Assembly (NCBI GenBank): GCA_037127315.1
Contig: JBBBDQ010001155.1
Coordinates: forward strand, 1,032,501-1,096,500
DNA from: Ascarosepion bandense
Taxonomy: Eukaryota; Mollusca; Cephalopoda; Sepiida; Sepiidae
Direction: 5' to 3'
Length of the DNA: 64,000 bases
Shown: positions 23,798 to 33,894 of the stretch, one piece after another
Layout of the letters: each line of letters begins with the position of its first letter
Position numbering within the stretch: the stretch's first letter is position 1
Program-made: the position numbers and the translations under genes
Notes under the pieces: generated by a model
What the model saw: the letters and a program-made list of their open reading frames with translations, nothing else
Told to the model about the DNA's origin: nothing
The model's database searches: none

Positions 23798-25389
23798 TTG
23801 TTAAACAAGTATGACTATTGCTGACAGATTCACCTATAAATGATTGTTCCCACATATGTGAGATCAATAGTGAATTTTGAAGCTGGCAAGAGACTTACAG
23901 TTTGCTGCAAACTAAATCAGTATTTTTAACCTGATGATTAGTCCTCAAGTGAATGAACATTATTGGTTTTCAAATATCTTGCAGGTCCAGAGTGGCACTT
24001 GCAGACTGCCACATACATCACAGGTAAGCAAATCTGATATAATGAATTGAGCATAATCTGAGGCCGTTTTGGAGTCCTGTATTTGACAAGTATATTCAGC
24101 CATACTCATGGTAAACAAACCGAGGAACAGCTGAGACTACTTCCACCTCCTTTCAGCTTTTTACCCAGCTTATTAACTTTGCATAGAATGAGAGACATCC
24201 TCCATATATTTCTGTTGCCAGCCTTTACTTCTTGTGTGCATGTGTGTGTACATATGTATATTTATATATATATATATATATATATATCAATGCCAGGTTG
24301 TGAGAAGTGGCCATGTTCTGGCTTACAGAAATTGGGTGGAGAGAATCACACAGTTTAACATAGCTGACTCAGTTGGCTCTAGAGTCTGCTATCGGCCAAT
24401 CTCTTGTGTGCGAATGAATATTGAGGAAACTGGTTCAACATATTCTGTTCTCAGCTTATGCTAAAAGATTGTTGAGGTGGTTGCAATCAAGTAAAGACCT
24501 CTACCCTGTGCAAGTAAAAGAAGAACTGCCACCCTCACTGATTTTCCTGATTAAACACTAATCTATATATTTTTTTTATATTTTCATACCTAGTGGTGCT
24601 CATGTTAGAAATAAATTTTATCCATTTTTATTTATACAAATTAAATTAGTTTTTTAATTGTTAGATTATTTTTATCTTAATTGTGCACCCATCTGGTCTC
24701 CTACACTATTAGGCAAGTAAATGTTTTTGTTGTTCTTATCAGTATTAAAAAAAAAATTTTTTTCACCAACAATGTATCTCTGAAGAAGGCTGAAAAGGTT
24801 CCTGAGATGCTTTTTTAAAAAATAATATTAGGATTCTCTCATTAGTATTATTTAAAGCTTTGCTATAGTTTTATTGCTTTAACTGAGCAGGTTCATGCTG
24901 ACTTCAAAATTTTGTGAGGACACCATAATGCTACCCTCACTCACTGGGGCTGGGTTTCTTGCTGTTGAGTTCCAGTAACAAAAATATTCAACAAAAACAA
25001 AGAAACATACAAGTCAGCACTAAGAAACAGGGTATACGCAAACTCAAATAAGCAAAAATAAACCAAATAAAAACAGAAAATGAAAATCTGATTCAACTCA
25101 CCCGACAACAATATAAAAAATAGAAATAGGAAAAATATTTTTCCACATAACAGAGAAACACTTCTCCAAACAACTATCAAAAATCACCAAAAATACAGTT
25201 AAAATCAGTTACAGCTGCATGGAAAATATAGATAAAATAACCAAAAACAAGAAAATAGTTAATAAAACCAATGGCACAATATAAATAAATGTAACCACTA
25301 AAAGAAAAACAACTGCCCACTTAATAAATATCTAACCAACAACATGATATTCAAAGCTACCATGACAACACCAACACAAATGGTGTCAA

Positions 25390-25390
<1 letters not shown>
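23798..25390. other. Unannotated stretch with (TA)n at 24,260-24,288
   Basis: A TA microsatellite lies at about 24,260-24,288. The 24,940-25,360 segment is A-rich, stop-dense and compositionally like the decayed LINE at 13-15 kb, but I could not match motifs. No gene is supported. Confidence 0.45.

Positions 25391-25416
<26 letters not shown>
25391..25416. repeat. (AT)n microsatellite
   Basis: AT run at the outer edge of the left arm of an inverted repeat. Confidence 0.95.
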
Positions 25417-25420
<4 letters not shown>

Positions 25421-26350
25421 TATTTATAAATGGAACTTTGTCTCTGTGTGTGTGTGTGTGTGTGTATCCGTTACCTATAGACTCCAAAACGGCTAAACTG
25501 ATTCTCTTGAAAATTTACACAGTTGTACTATAAGCATCTGCGACTGTTCTTAGCTAGGTTTTGTGTCAAGGTACTCCCGATAAATATCGAAAATTGATAA
25601 TTGAAAAAATCAGGTTATAGAAGGAGTGGTTCGATTTTAATCAAATTTGATACACTCATAGACAAAGACATAAGAAATGATATTCAGAAGTTTCAAGGTT
25701 GCAGTTCTTAAAATAGTGCAGAAAATCGATAATATATATATATAAAAGGCAAGATGTTTGTGTGTGCGCCTGTTTATCTGTCTGTATGTCTGTATGGATT
25801 AGTTTTAAAGCTTTCATTACACCCGAGCAATGCCAGGCTATACTGCTAGTGTAAACTTTAAAACTAATCCATGGTCCTGGAGCTCAGACGCTTTGGACGT
25901 TGACACGAAAGACTAAAAAGCGATAGATATTTCCAGTTAAAGCAAAACCATAGACTGAAAGAAAAATGAATGGATGGAAGTCAAAACTTGATTTCCTGGT
26001 ATCGATATCAAATAAGTTTTTTTCATCGTAAACTGAATTGTGAAGGCTAAATATGTCCTCTGAGTAAATGGCATCATGGCTGAGACTAAGAACATTTTCA
26101 TCATTTCTTATGTCTTTGTTTATGAGTGTATCAAATTTGATTAAAATCGGACCACACCTTCTATAACCCGATTTTTTTCGATTTTCGATATTTATTGGGG
26201 GTACCTTGACACAAAACTTAGCTAAGAACACTCACAGACGCTTATAGTACAACTGTGTAAATTTTCAAGAAAATCGGTTCAGCCATTTCGGAGTTTATAG
26301 GTAATAGATACACACACACACACAGAGTTCCATTTATAAATATGTTTAGT
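25417..26350. repeat. Long inverted repeat with about 417-bp spacer
   Basis: The left arm (25,417-25,682) and right arm (26,100-26,350) are reverse complements over about 250 bp. Shared blocks include TTTATAAATGGAACT(T/C)TG, a (GT)n run, GAAAATTTACACAGTTGTAC, TTGTGTCAAGGTAC, TTTTAATCAAATTTGATACA and AAAGACATAAGAAATGAT. Mismatches and small gaps are visible, so the arms are not recent. The text beginning (A/G)ACTCC(A/G)AAA(C/T)GGCT(A/G)AA resembles the 5' subterminal region of non-autonomous Helitrons in many invertebrates, which is family knowledge. A 115-codon open frame on the minus strand (25,884-26,231) spans spacer and arm. I do not recognise it and treat it as chance. Confidence 0.8.
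25727..25849 (+). mobile_element. Mini-Helitron-like element (candidate)
   Basis: A TC start is followed by GATAATATATATATATAAAA, then GGCAAGATG, and a run of TGTCTGTATGTCTG. The 3' end is ACCCGAGCAATGCCAGG (imperfect hairpin CC..GCA/TGC..GG), TATACTG, CTAG, followed by T. Helitrons typically start with TC, end with a short hairpin then CTRR, and insert at AT. The element is only about 120 bp. It lies in the spacer of the inverted repeat, and an additional 15-bp inverted pair, GGATTAGTTTTAAAG/CTTTAAAACTAATCC, spans its right end (25,796-25,870). A chance resemblance cannot be excluded. Confidence 0.4.
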
Positions 26351-26360
26351 TTAGATGGAT

Positions 26361-26390
<30 letters not shown>
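26361..26390. repeat. (AT)n(AC)n microsatellite
   Basis: Short AT run with an AC end, just outside the right arm of the inverted repeat. Confidence 0.9.
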
Positions 26391-26394
<4 letters not shown>

Positions 26395-26527
26395 TTTATG
26401 TTATATCCAATTGTAACAATTTGCATTAATGACATATCCTGGTTCATTTCCAATATAAAGAGATTTTCTAAAAAGTAAAAAATGTTATTTTGATGTCACA
26501 TGTCAACTAACATTTTTCCCATTTCAA

Positions 26528-26571
26528 TTATATATATATATATATATATATATGCATGTGTGTGTGTGATC
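26528..26571. repeat. (AT)n(GT)n microsatellite
   Basis: AT units, then GCATGTGTGTGTGTG. It abuts the tail of a tRNA-derived SINE. Confidence 0.9.
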
Positions 26572-26712
26572 TGCAGATAGTCATGTTTTGCTGTATCACA
26601 GCTCATCAGTATGGTTAGACATCTGACTGCTTCTAGCCAGGATTGAAACCCAACCAAATTGGCATAAGTTTGTAATTCTACCTCTAAGCTATATGCCTTT
26701 GGTGGAGGAAAA
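26572..26712 (-). repeat. tRNA-derived SINE, family D
   Basis: On the minus strand, GGCATATAGCTTAGAGGTAG holds an A box, and GGGTTTCAATCCTGGC about 40 bp on is a good B box, spaced as in a tRNA. The downstream part reads AGCAGTCAGATGTCTAACCA and runs into the GT microsatellite at its 3' end. It is a single copy here, so the family call rests on the tRNA head alone. Confidence 0.6.
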
Positions 26713-26752
26713 TGGATTTTAGTGTGTTATATGCATAATGTGAATACATGAC

Positions 26753-26754
26753 AT

Positions 26755-26818
<64 letters not shown>
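26753..26818. repeat. (AC)n(AT)n microsatellite
   Basis: About 25 AC units followed by AT units and a T run. Confidence 0.95.
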
Positions 26819-26829
26819 TTTTTTTTTTT

Positions 26830-27163
26830 CTTTAATCCGAAGTGGAAGAGTGGGAAGGTAAATTCCAAGATCCTGATCCTAATTAATATTAAAATTACCC
26901 ATCTTTCTCTCGTCTCTATACACCCTCTAATCTCCGCCCCTCCCAGTTCTGTCCTGTTCTGTTTTTGTTTAACCTAATCCCACTTCCCTGACATTAAAGG
27001 AACTCTCAATTCTTGACCGTTGTTAACTTTGCCTCTCCCCCTTTACCCCAGGGCTTTCTCCATTTGGAACAGAACAATGTCGCTGAGGTGATATGGAATC
27101 TCTGTTAGAGATCTCATGTCGAAATGTGCATCCAACACCCTTGAATTTTGAAAATTTTCTCTA

Positions 27164-27165
<2 letters not shown>
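26830..27165. other. Moderate-complexity segment between two microsatellites
   Basis: C/T-rich, higher G+C than the flanks (for example CTCCGCCCCTCCCAGTTCTG), running up to an AT microsatellite (27,167-27,196). It looks like the 3' end of a retroposon with a microsatellite tail, but no second copy is present in this window. Confidence 0.3.

Positions 27166-27166
<1 letters not shown>

Positions 27167-27196
<30 letters not shown>
27167..27196. repeat. (TA)n microsatellite
   Basis: TA dinucleotide run. Confidence 0.95.
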
Positions 27197-27199
<3 letters not shown>

Positions 27200-27617
27200 A
27201 TGGATTATTTTTAGTTATTAATCCAAAAGATTTTATTGATTAAACATTTGTTTTTTCATCTTTCTTTTTTTTTTACTATATATCTGAGTAGATATAGTAT
27301 ATCTATTTTCATCTACCAGCCTGAGTTTGAGTTTTGTTTAATGGCATATCAACATCTGTAGCTTACTTAATGCCAAAAAGGTAGGGTTTTAAGGTATTTT
27401 TTTAATGTTCAGTCATAGTGAGAAGGTTGATTTTGATGAATTTTCTTTTTTTAACTGAAAATGTATTCTAGTTTTGTATTCAAAAATGTATTGCTGGTAA
27501 TATTTTTTTCTTCAAAAATATATATTTTTCTATAAAAGTATACAAAATTGAGCAGATATGAAGGTTTCAACAATGTTTGAAGAAATTTACACTTCTAAGG
27601 AACTATTCAGTTTTGGT

Positions 27618-27850
27618 AAGATCCTTCATGGCCAAGTTGATCTAAAGTACATTGGATCTAACAATGGTATTAAAAGATACAAGTTTAAATCTTACTGGAG
27701 GGTGCATCGTCTTTTCTTTCATAATATTTTTCAAATATTCAGGCCAGTAGATGAAAATAAATACACCATTTAATAAGCAAATAGAGTGTCTACTTAAATA
27801 TGGGTATCTATGAGAAAAAAAGTTAGTTTAATCGATTATTCAAATATATT
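27618..27850 (+). repeat. tRNA-Leu-like SINE, family A, copy 2
   Basis: The head TTCATGGCCAAGTTGATCTA corresponds to the A-box part of the 4.77-kb copy, and AAGTTTAAATCTTACTGG to its B box, now mutated. The body CAGGCCAGTAGATGAAAATA and TGTCTACTTAAATATGGGTA matches copy 1 closely. The acceptor-stem pairing is lost here. Confidence 0.72.
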
Positions 27851-28609
27851 TCAAGACAAAATGAAAACTTTTCTTAGCAGATACATTTTCATTCTCTGAT
27901 AGAATTTATCAAAGTAAGAAAAGTTTTTTGTCTTCGTTTATTGTTCTTTACAGTTATATTTTAGTTATATTTTATAAAATAGATATTTAATCAGGGAATC
28001 TGTAAAATATACTGTTTATATTAATCCCCTGCCTGGTCACAAGCAGTGATGGCCTTTTTGCAATTTTATTAAAAAATGCCTGACAGTTTTAGATAATATT
28101 GAAAATATGTTCTCTATTTTTGCAATTCTATTTCCAAAGGTTCTTAAAATTGCAGTCTAATTAGAATTGGAAGGATAATTAAGAATGCCAGTGTCAGATA
28201 GATCAACTAGTGAATATATCGATATCTCCATAAATCATGTTCAATTAACACAGGATTATGAAAGGCATAAAATAATCTTGACAACAAAAAGATTTAATAC
28301 TGCAAGGTTTGATATTGATTGTATTGATTGGAAGCTGAACTTTGACCATTTTCATCAGGTTTTTTTTTTTTTTTGCTAGTTCCATAAGTCTAGTTTGTCT
28401 TATGTTTGACTTCTTTTCCTTTCTTTCCATATCAACCACTCACTTTCTCTCCTTTTATTTCTTCCTATATTCTTCTCTATAAAATTATGTTTTAGACAAA
28501 TGATTATAACAAACCTATCAAGTGACATGCTTGTCTCACTATTTCAAAAAAGGAAAACTGGTTTTCAGCTTTTTGTGAATTTAGGATTCCTCAAAATGTG
28601 AATTTAAAT
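27851..28609. other. Unannotated A+T-rich stretch
   Basis: No recognisable gene or repeat apart from homopolymer T at about 28,360-28,374. Confidence 0.5.
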
Positions 28610-28960
28610 ATTTTTTAACCAGCTTACATTATTTACATTGTTCAGACTTTTTATTGCCATGTTAACAACATTCCAGCCATTGTATGTTTCTTCAGGTGCT
28701 AGGAATTTCAAAAGGTTTATTTCAATAACTGGGGTATATCATTCTCATTCCATGTGTGATCACTCTTTTGGATGTCATATAGTTATTTCCCTTTAACTCA
28801 ACTCTCTAAGTTATTTGTTCACCTCTGCTGTAGCCGGTATTGAACTCATGACTCTTTGGGCCAAGTCACTGGAACTAACCAGTGCTTATATCTACTGGTC
28901 CATGTGTCAAGTTTGAACAATGTAAATAATATAAATACTACCTGATCTCAGAAGGATAGA
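28610..28960 (-). repeat. tRNA-derived SINE, family B, copy 2
   Basis: The reverse strand gives CACTGGTTAGTTCCAGTGAC, then GAGTTCAATACCGGC (B box), AAGGGAAATAACTATATGACA in shortened form, GAATGATATACCCCAG, GCACCTGAAGAAACATACAA and GGCAATAAAAAGTCTG. The order is the same as at 6.23-6.55 kb. The B box is better preserved here than in copy 1. Confidence 0.75.
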
Positions 28961-29117
28961 CAAATACTGCTAAATGCTGTGCCATCAAAATGACAGTCTC
29001 GCAACCTATCTTCTACCAACAATTCCTTCCCTGATTTGTTAGTTCTCAAAATTCTGTAACAATGTTTTATTTTCTTTTTGTGAATTTTGTCAAAATTAGG
29101 AAACCTACTTACAGTAG

Positions 29118-29190
29118 GTTTTGCTATTCTTTACAAGAAGATGATTGGTTTTGTTATTCTTGACAAGGGAATAATTGGGTTTGTTGTTTT
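29118..29190 (+). repeat. 30-bp tandem units, left array
   Basis: About 2.5 units of the form GGTTTTG(C/T)TATTCTT(T/G)ACAAG with a GATGATT or GGAATAATT end. A second set of the same unit lies at 30,255-30,343. Confidence 0.75.
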
Positions 29191-29204
29191 AGACTTTTTT
29201 TTAA

Positions 29205-29755
29205 TCATTTCACCCCGAGCAAGGCGGAAATGCCACTGTTGTGCAGGGGGTTACATAAATGTAAAAAGATTAATTAGAAAAGAGTGAGGAGTACAAACTA
29301 GTTAGAAAGGAACAATAGAAAGCAGGTGCAATGACAGATACATAGGTGGAGAGAAAGGGAAGGTTATACAGGGGTGGTTAGTAGATGAGTATTGACTTTG
29401 CATTTAAATTTCTGGAGGTTATAGCCGTCAGGAAAGCAAGAATACGGAAGCAAGTTCCACAGGCGGGAAGTGCGAGAGAAGAAGCTGCAGGAGTAGAATT
29501 GTCGTCTGCATTTGGCTAACCTGACTGTGAATGGGTGGGACCCAGTTGCCAGTCTGGTTGCACGAGTAAACACCTGTTGAGGAGGCATCAATGACTTAAG
29601 CTTGTCCGAGCAGAAGCCATGAAAGTATTTATAGAAGAGACAAAGGGAGGCCACATTTCAACGATGGGGAAGTGGCTGCAGTCAAGTCACCAGATCAGTA
29701 CCTATCACATTACAGACTCTCCTTTGGGGCTTGTCAAGAACACTGAGACATTAAC
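29205..29755 (-). pseudogene. Jockey-like LINE, 5'-truncated copy with open RT C-terminal frame
   Basis: The frame 29,654-29,364 (96 codons, minus) reads ASLCLFYKYFHGFCSDKLKS, then RATRLATGSHPFTV, then SRLWNLLPYSCFPDGYNL. It is nearly the same protein as the 37.9-38.3 kb copy, so both belong to one family. Upstream, to about 29,755, frameshifted text (LDKPQRRVCNVI, HR-NVASL) continues the RT thumb region. The 3' end, GCAAGGCGGAAATGCCACTG as read on the plus strand with a T run at 29,195-29,203, is the poly-A side. The catalytic RT motifs are absent because of 5' truncation, so the copy is dead although this piece is uninterrupted. Confidence 0.75.
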
Positions 29756-30254
29756 ATTTTGGTACAAATGACTAAGGTTCAATAGCTGTTTTTGTAAACT
29801 GGTTATAATTTATTAACTCAGATATCCAGGAACCCTCAAGATGGATAGATCTATTTTTACAGAGGTAGTGAAGCCATTACCTGGAGATGATAGCTTCCTA
29901 GTGATTGCTTCGATGAACAACAAATCACACTTCCTTAAAGGGAATTAAATGTAAATCGTGTAAGACATTTATGAATTGGACAAAGAGCAATGCCTCTCTG
30001 GATCATTGTGTGTGGAACAACCAAATGAAAGACTATCAGGTTATTTAAATCAGTTTATGTGAATGGAATGAAATCTGGATAACAGGTTATTAGGGGTCTG
30101 TAAAGCAATCACCATACAATATTCTTTCAATAACTAAGTTATTTTAACTGTTTTTTCATGGAAAGTGAATAATGTTATTTTAATTGTTCATTTATCAATA
30201 AACAAATTCATTTATACTTCCAAGATTGATTTTAATAACTAGAGCAAATTTCAT

Positions 30255-30343
30255 TAAGGGTTTGCTATTCTTTATATGGGGGGACGATTGGTTTTGCTAT
30301 TTTTGGTATGGAAAGATTAGGTTTGCTAATCTTGACAAGATCT
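30255..30343 (+). repeat. 30-bp tandem units, right array
   Basis: Three diverged units starting (A/G)GG(T)TTTGCTA: TATTCTTTATATGGGG, TATTTTTGGTATGG and TAATCTTGACAAG. They are of the same kind as 29,118-29,190. Confidence 0.7.
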
Positions 30344-30369
30344 CTTTTTCTCCCCTACTCACCATTATT

Positions 30370-30440
30370 TCAGAGTATTAAGAAATGAAAAGAGTAGTGA
30401 ATTGTTACCTAATATCAGTCCTTCTATATAGCAGTGAATG
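30370..30440 (+). mobile_element. RTE-like LINE fragment, very short
   Basis: GAAAAGAGTAGTGAATTGTT and CCTTCTATATAGCAGTGAATG match the 5' part of the RTE-like copy at 60.97-61.03 kb. Only about 70 bp can be followed. Confidence 0.5.
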
Positions 30441-30999
30441 ATCAACAATTTCCTCAAATATGTCACTACCCGGCCAATTGCTGTTGGTTTTGATCCAGAT
30501 AGCTGGTCGTAGACTAACTCTGTCACAGTGTTCTCCCTTGTCCCACATTATGTTGATTAATCACAAGGTAGTCACGTGAGTTCTCTACTAGCTGTCTCTC
30601 TGCCGAATAAACCAAACCGGGAAGCGTGCACACAATTAAGTAATAAAAGAAAGAAATATAGCACCAAAAAAAATAAGTGGACTGACGTCTGAAGTGTTGT
30701 GAAATAATGTCTTTATATACAGATTATACACAATAGTCTCTTGAATAATTTCCATTCCCTGCTTCTATCAAACTGGTAACGGAATGGATGTTTCTTAAGT
30801 AAATCGAATTATTCTCCTAAGTAATAATGAGAAATCTGGCTGGCTGCATCTTGCTGCTCCAAACAGAAGTCTAAGTTCATTATAAGTCTAGTCAACTTGT
30901 TGCTTGTTTTCCAGAATGTTATGGAAATTGCCGAAGTACTGGGTTACTCTCTTTCAGTTAGCAATTTTAAACTTGTTTGCAAATTCTCTTCTTGTCTGT
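30441..30999. other. Unannotated segment, G+C somewhat raised
   Basis: It contains CpG-bearing motifs and an AATAAAAG at about 30,643. It may belong to the same element as the tandem array downstream, perhaps an LTR, but no partner copy is present. Confidence 0.3.
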
Positions 31000-32040
31000 C
31001 TCTTAACTCTGGTTGGTTGATTGGCGACAGGCTTCTCTACGGTCAGCACCCAACAGCATGGCAATCATCTCTCTGTCTCTTTACTTCTTCAACTGGGAAC
31101 TGTCTTTGGTCATTACGTTTCTGGACCGGGAAATCAAACTCTCTGCCACTCGAGCTGCAACTACTATCGATCTCTGCAGCTTCACTCTAACTGGACTGTG
31201 TTCTGACTCGAACTTCAACTCAAAGACTTCAACTGCAACTGGAAACTACATTCAGCTGTCGATCTCAATAACTTTACAAAATCACTTCTCTTCTGTCTTT
31301 AAATCTGTTTGGCCGGCAGGCTCTGCAGTTGGTGCCTAACAACATGGTGCCTATCTTTGTCATTACATTTTTGGGCCGGTAACTGGAACTGAACTTCAAC
31401 TGCCTTGAACAGCCGCTGGAACTTAACTCCGGAACCTCTGAAACTCAAACTCAAAACTTTGTCTGCAAAATCACTTCTCTTCTGTCTTTAACTCAGGTTG
31501 ACCAGCAGGCTCTGCAGTTGGCACCCAACAATATGACACCTATCTTCATCGTTACATTTTTAGGCCGGTAACTAGAACTGAAACTGAACTGCCTCAAACC
31601 GCCGCTGGGTGCTAACTTAACTGGACTGCGCTCTGGAAATTTCTCCACGTCAACTCAAAACTTTGTCTGTAAAATCACTTCTTTTCTGTCTTTAAATCAG
31701 GTTGGCCGGCAGGCTCTGTGGTTGGCACCCAACAACATGGCGCCTATCTTTGTCATTACATTTTTGGGCCGGTAACTGGAACTGAACTTCAACTGCCTCA
31801 AACCGCCACTGGAACTTAACTCCGGAACCTCTGGAACTCAAACTCAAAACTTTGTCTGCAAAATCACTTCTCTTCTGTCTTTAACTCAGGTTGACCAGCA
31901 GGCTCTGCAGTTGGCGCCTAACAATATGGCGCCTATCTTTGTCGTTACATTTTTGGGCTGGTAACTGGAACTGAAACTGAACTTCAATGGGAACTCGAAC
32001 TCAACTGGCCTGCGCCCCGAAACTTTCTGATTTTGGTCCC
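31000..32040 (+). repeat. 190-204 bp tandem array with dimeric higher-order structure
   Basis: Units start AAAATCACTTCT(C/T)TTCTGTC at 31,277, 31,467, 31,671 and 31,860. A more diverged unit precedes them from about 31,000. Units 1 and 3 share TTGGCCGGCAGGCTCTG and the CTTAACTCCGGAACCTCTG end. Units 2 and 4 share TTGACCAGCAGGCTCTGCAG and CAACAATATG, so the repeating block is a 394-bp dimer. Every unit carries a core of two GGCGCC-like motifs nine bases apart, cleanest at about 31,915 (GGCGCCTAACAATATGGCGC), and then GGGC(C/T)GGTAACTGGAACTGA. TGGCGCC is also seen at primer-binding sites of some LTR retroelements, so the array may derive from a retroelement leader. Confidence 0.85.
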
Positions 32041-32655
32041 TTGGGATCCTGTATTTATGCCCATGCCATGGTGTGGGGCTGACAGTCGTTGGGTGTCTAA
32101 CCCCCTCATCTCAGTGACCATTAGAATGCCATGGTTAGCTGCTACTCGTTGCCTGTGGTTTACCCAATGGGATTAGTCTTCTTTCCATGACGTCAATTGT
32201 TAGTCATCTCCCCGTTTCGGGGCTTCTTTACAGGACCAATGGAATTTCTCTCAATCTTATGACATCATCTTCCCATACCCCTTTTCTGGGCTGGACTTAA
32301 CTGAATTTTCTCTCTCAAAATTTTCTTTCTCACGAAACAATTTTGGGGATTTTTTTCTTAAAACAATCGCTTTTAACCTTTTTGAACTGGCTTCACCCAA
32401 AACAACTTGACAAGGGTCCATTGACATTGTTACCCAGATAATAATTTTCACCTGTGTTTTTAATATCCATTTTCTGAGTCACCAATGGGAAACGCTCTCG
32501 TTATCTGGCCCACCCTGCTGTCAAGTGGAAATACCTTTTCTCTAAATTACTTAACTCAAAATCAAAACATTTCTTATCTCAATTCTTTTCACAATTCATG
32601 CTAGTGAGACCCGGATACAAAATGAAATCTCCCTTTCCGATACCCAGAAAAAAAA
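32041..32655. other. Unannotated segment following the tandem array
   Basis: C/T-rich with a raised G+C at 32,040-32,280. No coding call can be supported. Confidence 0.4.
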
Positions 32656-32892
32656 AAACAATTAAATTTATCTTTCCCCTTATGTTTAAAATGACAATTG
32701 CTAGCTTTCTTGGGTGGGCTGAAATCAAAATCTGTTGTTTCATGGTATTGAAATAAATTTAAGTCTTTTCTTTCTTTTTCTTCTTTCTCCAGTCTTCTTT
32801 TTCTATTCTTTTGCCGGCAAAAAATAACAATTGAATCTATCTTTCTTTTAGGTTTAGAATGACACTTGTTAGCATTCATAGGTGGGCCGAAA
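32656..32892 (+). repeat. Direct duplication, about 169-bp period
   Basis: AACAATTAAATTTATCTTTC followed by TTTAAAATGACAATTGCTAG and GGTGGGCTGAAAT (32,656-32,724) recurs, diverged, at 32,825-32,892 as AACAATTGAATCTATCTTTC and GGTGGGCCGAAAT. Confidence 0.8.
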
Positions 32893-33042
32893 TATACTTT
32901 AAGACGTTAAACAAATCCATTTCTCTTTTCTTTCTTCTTCTTTCCGGGTTTACAATAACAGAGAAATACCATGAGCTATCTTTCGTCCCTGCCTTCTTTT
33001 CCTTTAAAGATAAATGTCTTTTAGTGCGTTCTACTGACTTAT

Positions 33043-33222
33043 GATAGTAATTAGAAGATTTTCCAGTTATAGTTAATAATTAGTTAATAAAATTAATCAC
33101 CTCCGTTTTCCTTTGCTCATATTTGGAGGATAAGGAAAATTTCTCTTAGTATGTTCTCTTATGATCTATAATAGCAATTAGAAGATTTTCGAGTTATAGT
33201 TAATAATTAATTAATAAAATTG
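33043..33222 (+). repeat. Direct duplication, 130-bp period
   Basis: TAATTAGAAGATTTTCCAGT plus TATAGTTAATAATTAGTTAA at 33,045 recurs at 33,175 with few changes. Between them, TCTCTTAGTATGTTCT and an earlier TGTCTTTTAGTGCGTTCT also pair, so the unit covers most of the interval. Confidence 0.85.
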
Positions 33223-33224
33223 TC

Positions 33225-33672
33225 TTCAATCCACTCCAAAATATTACTATACAAAGATGAAGAAACCTGAGGTAATAGAAATATAGTTCTACAGAAGGAT
33301 GCTGAGGATACCATGGATTGAATGTGTGAGCAATGAAAATGGACATTTATACTTAACATCCAGAGGAGCAAGTTGGGATTTTTAGGGCATATAATGAAGA
33401 AAGAGGACTAGGAAAATTTTATAGTCAGAGTATAATCTACATAGAGACCTTGAGTAAATGGATGGTAGAACAAGGTTTAGAAAAAATAAATAAAGACAAA
33501 ATTTATTAAGAGCTACAAAGGACAGGAAATTATGGATAGCCATGACTGCCTGAAGGAACATGGCATATAGAATGACCTTATCTAGATTTGTAGTCTTTAC
33601 ACTTAGGTGGCAAATATAGAATGACCTTATATAGATTTGTAGTCTATACACTCAGGTGGCAAATATAGAATG
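33225..33672 (+). mobile_element. RTE-like LINE 3' end, decayed
   Basis: TAGTTCTACAGAAGGATGCTG, ACCATGGATTGAATG(TG)TGAGCAATGA and GGGCATATAATGAAGAAAGA match the coding 3' end of the 55.8-kb copy, including the block that encodes WFYRRML. The end is duplicated: GAATGACCTTAT(C/A)TAGATTTG occurs at 33,570 and 33,619 in tandem. Confidence 0.7.
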
Positions 33673-33894
33673 GGAGGTGGAGGACTTAAAAAAAGTAAAT
33701 TTTCCAAGGACCTCACCCACTACTTCCACATGGTTAGTTGGTTGAGTTTGTTTAGTAGCATATCAACCACTATGGATTATTTAACACTGGAATCGAGATA
33801 TTTTTTAGGCAATTTTATGGTTTCAGCAAAATATATTTTGAATGCAACTTTAAGCATTCAACTACAAACATTTTGTACATACTTTTAACACATC

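Noticed and set aside
31013..31339. 108-codon plus-strand frame in the tandem-repeat region
   Set aside because: It crosses repeat units, overlaps two other frames of similar length, and corresponds to no recognised protein.
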